Below the pieces are notes generated by a model. The model was not told the DNA's origin and searched no databases. It saw nothing but the letters and a program-made list of their open reading frames with translations. From NCBI GenBank assembly GCA_008828725.1, contig MEHQ01002060.1, forward strand, positions 378,717 to 442,716: a DNA stretch of 64,000 bases, in the 5' to 3' direction. The DNA is from Saccharina japonica (Eukaryota; Sar; Phaeophyceae; Laminariales; Laminariaceae). Shown here piece by piece: positions 63,257-64,000 of this stretch. A program made the translations under genes and the position numbers. Every line of letters begins with the position of its first letter. Within the stretch, counting starts at the first letter, position 1.

Positions 63257-64000
63257 TCATCGACACCTTTGAAAACACAAATTGGCACGAAATGAGCATG
63301 GCTGCTGCAGTTTTTGCAAGGGATTTTGCGGTAAGCACTGCGGTTGGCATGGCTACGTATATACCAGGTACATTTTTTGTTTTTGTTTTGATGGGTGCGG
63401 TTTTTTTGCGATTTTCCTGACGTTACGTAGTTATTTCTCCCCCCCCCCCCCCCCCCCCGCCTAATAATTTGCTCTCCATATTGTTTTGGCCCTATATATC
63501 TTGTGACTACGGACTAGATTATGACGATAGGTTAATGTGAACATTAACAACTAACAGCAGCAGCATCAACAACTTGTTGGGGTTCTTGCTGGGGTTCGTT
63601 AACCCTTTTGATGGTGCACTGCTGTGCAGAAACGCATATTTGGCTCCAATTCCAAGTCATTTGTCCCGAAAACGAGAATTAAGCCTTAGGCGACGGCGTA
63701 ATGGCGGGGTGAGGGTGAGGGGGGGGGGGGGGGGGGGGGGGTCCCTCCTGCTCACCTCGAAAAGCAGGAAACCCTAGGGAAACCCTACGTGGTATTGCAT
63801 GGCGTTTGTTTTAGTGGTGGATCTGCGTGGGCGCTTTTCGTTCGGTAGCTTTTAAGTTTGTTCTTGTTTTGATTTGTTTACTGTAGAGCAGTGTGACAAC
63901 GGTATATGTATAAGCGTTGCCGTACTGCTCCCTAGTTGTTACCTTAGTTTACATTTGTATACCGTGATGTACCCATCTTTCAAGGCGCATCCGGTTTAAG
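63257..64000. other. Region downstream of the CASP gene
   Basis: No gene recognised. It presumably contains the CASP 3' UTR. Two homopolymer tracts stand out: poly-C at about 63441-63458 and poly-G at about 63720-63740, the same kind of tract that ends the dispersed poly-C element family elsewhere in the window. Confidence 0.5.

Overview
This is nuclear DNA from an intron-rich eukaryote. I favour an ochrophyte (stramenopile) alga, most likely a brown alga. The reasons are: short exons separated by introns of roughly 0.3-2 kb; GT-AG splice sites with varied donors (GTGAGG, GTACGT, GTATGC and similar); a flagellar gene next to a plant-type CDKC kinase; ubiquitin with D16, D24, G25 and Q28 in place of the animal residues; and very high repeat content between and inside genes. 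The lineage is an inference from style, not from a search.

Five genes can be read exon by exon, with splice phases that agree at every junction I joined. (1) 35-21276, minus: a CFAP44/WDR52 orthologue (axonemal WD40 plus coiled-coil protein), 21 exons, running off the left edge before its C-terminus. (2) 21583-26623, plus: a 570-residue protein with two UBZ ubiquitin-binding fingers and a C-terminal BARD1/BRCA1-like RING, head to head with CFAP44 across about 300 bp. (3) 30093-33548, minus: a polyubiquitin gene with ten ubiquitin units, introns always after Lys63, and a decayed ubiquitin tail as its apparent leader. (4) 37482-43053, minus: a CDKC/CDK9-type RNA polymerase II CTD kinase with a polyglutamine tail. 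(5) 46604-63256, plus: a CASP-type golgin (tail-anchored Golgi coiled-coil protein), 13 exons over 16.7 kb.

The remaining DNA is mostly repeats, and several families recur across the window. These are: a MITE with ends CACACCTCGG...CCGAGGTG and 8-9 bp target duplications (8 copies); an 83-bp Stowaway-like hairpin MITE flanked by TA (6 copies, one nested inside the first family); a 230-bp element ending in poly-C (about 9 copies); hAT-like elements with GGGTC arrays (3 copies); a 404-bp compound foldback; a tRNA-like head; and many minisatellites, some in related pairs far apart. Many insertions lie within tens of bases of splice sites in CFAP44 and CASP. Intergenic stretches at 26.6-30.1, 33.6-37.5, 43.1-46.6 and 63.3-64.0 kb hold no gene I can support.

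Functionally the genes are unrelated housekeeping or structural loci (cilium, ubiquitin, DNA-damage-type ubiquitin ligase, transcription kinase, Golgi). I see no gene cluster. The points of most interest are the polyubiquitin leader, the UBZ-UBZ-RING architecture, and the transposon-splice-site relationships.
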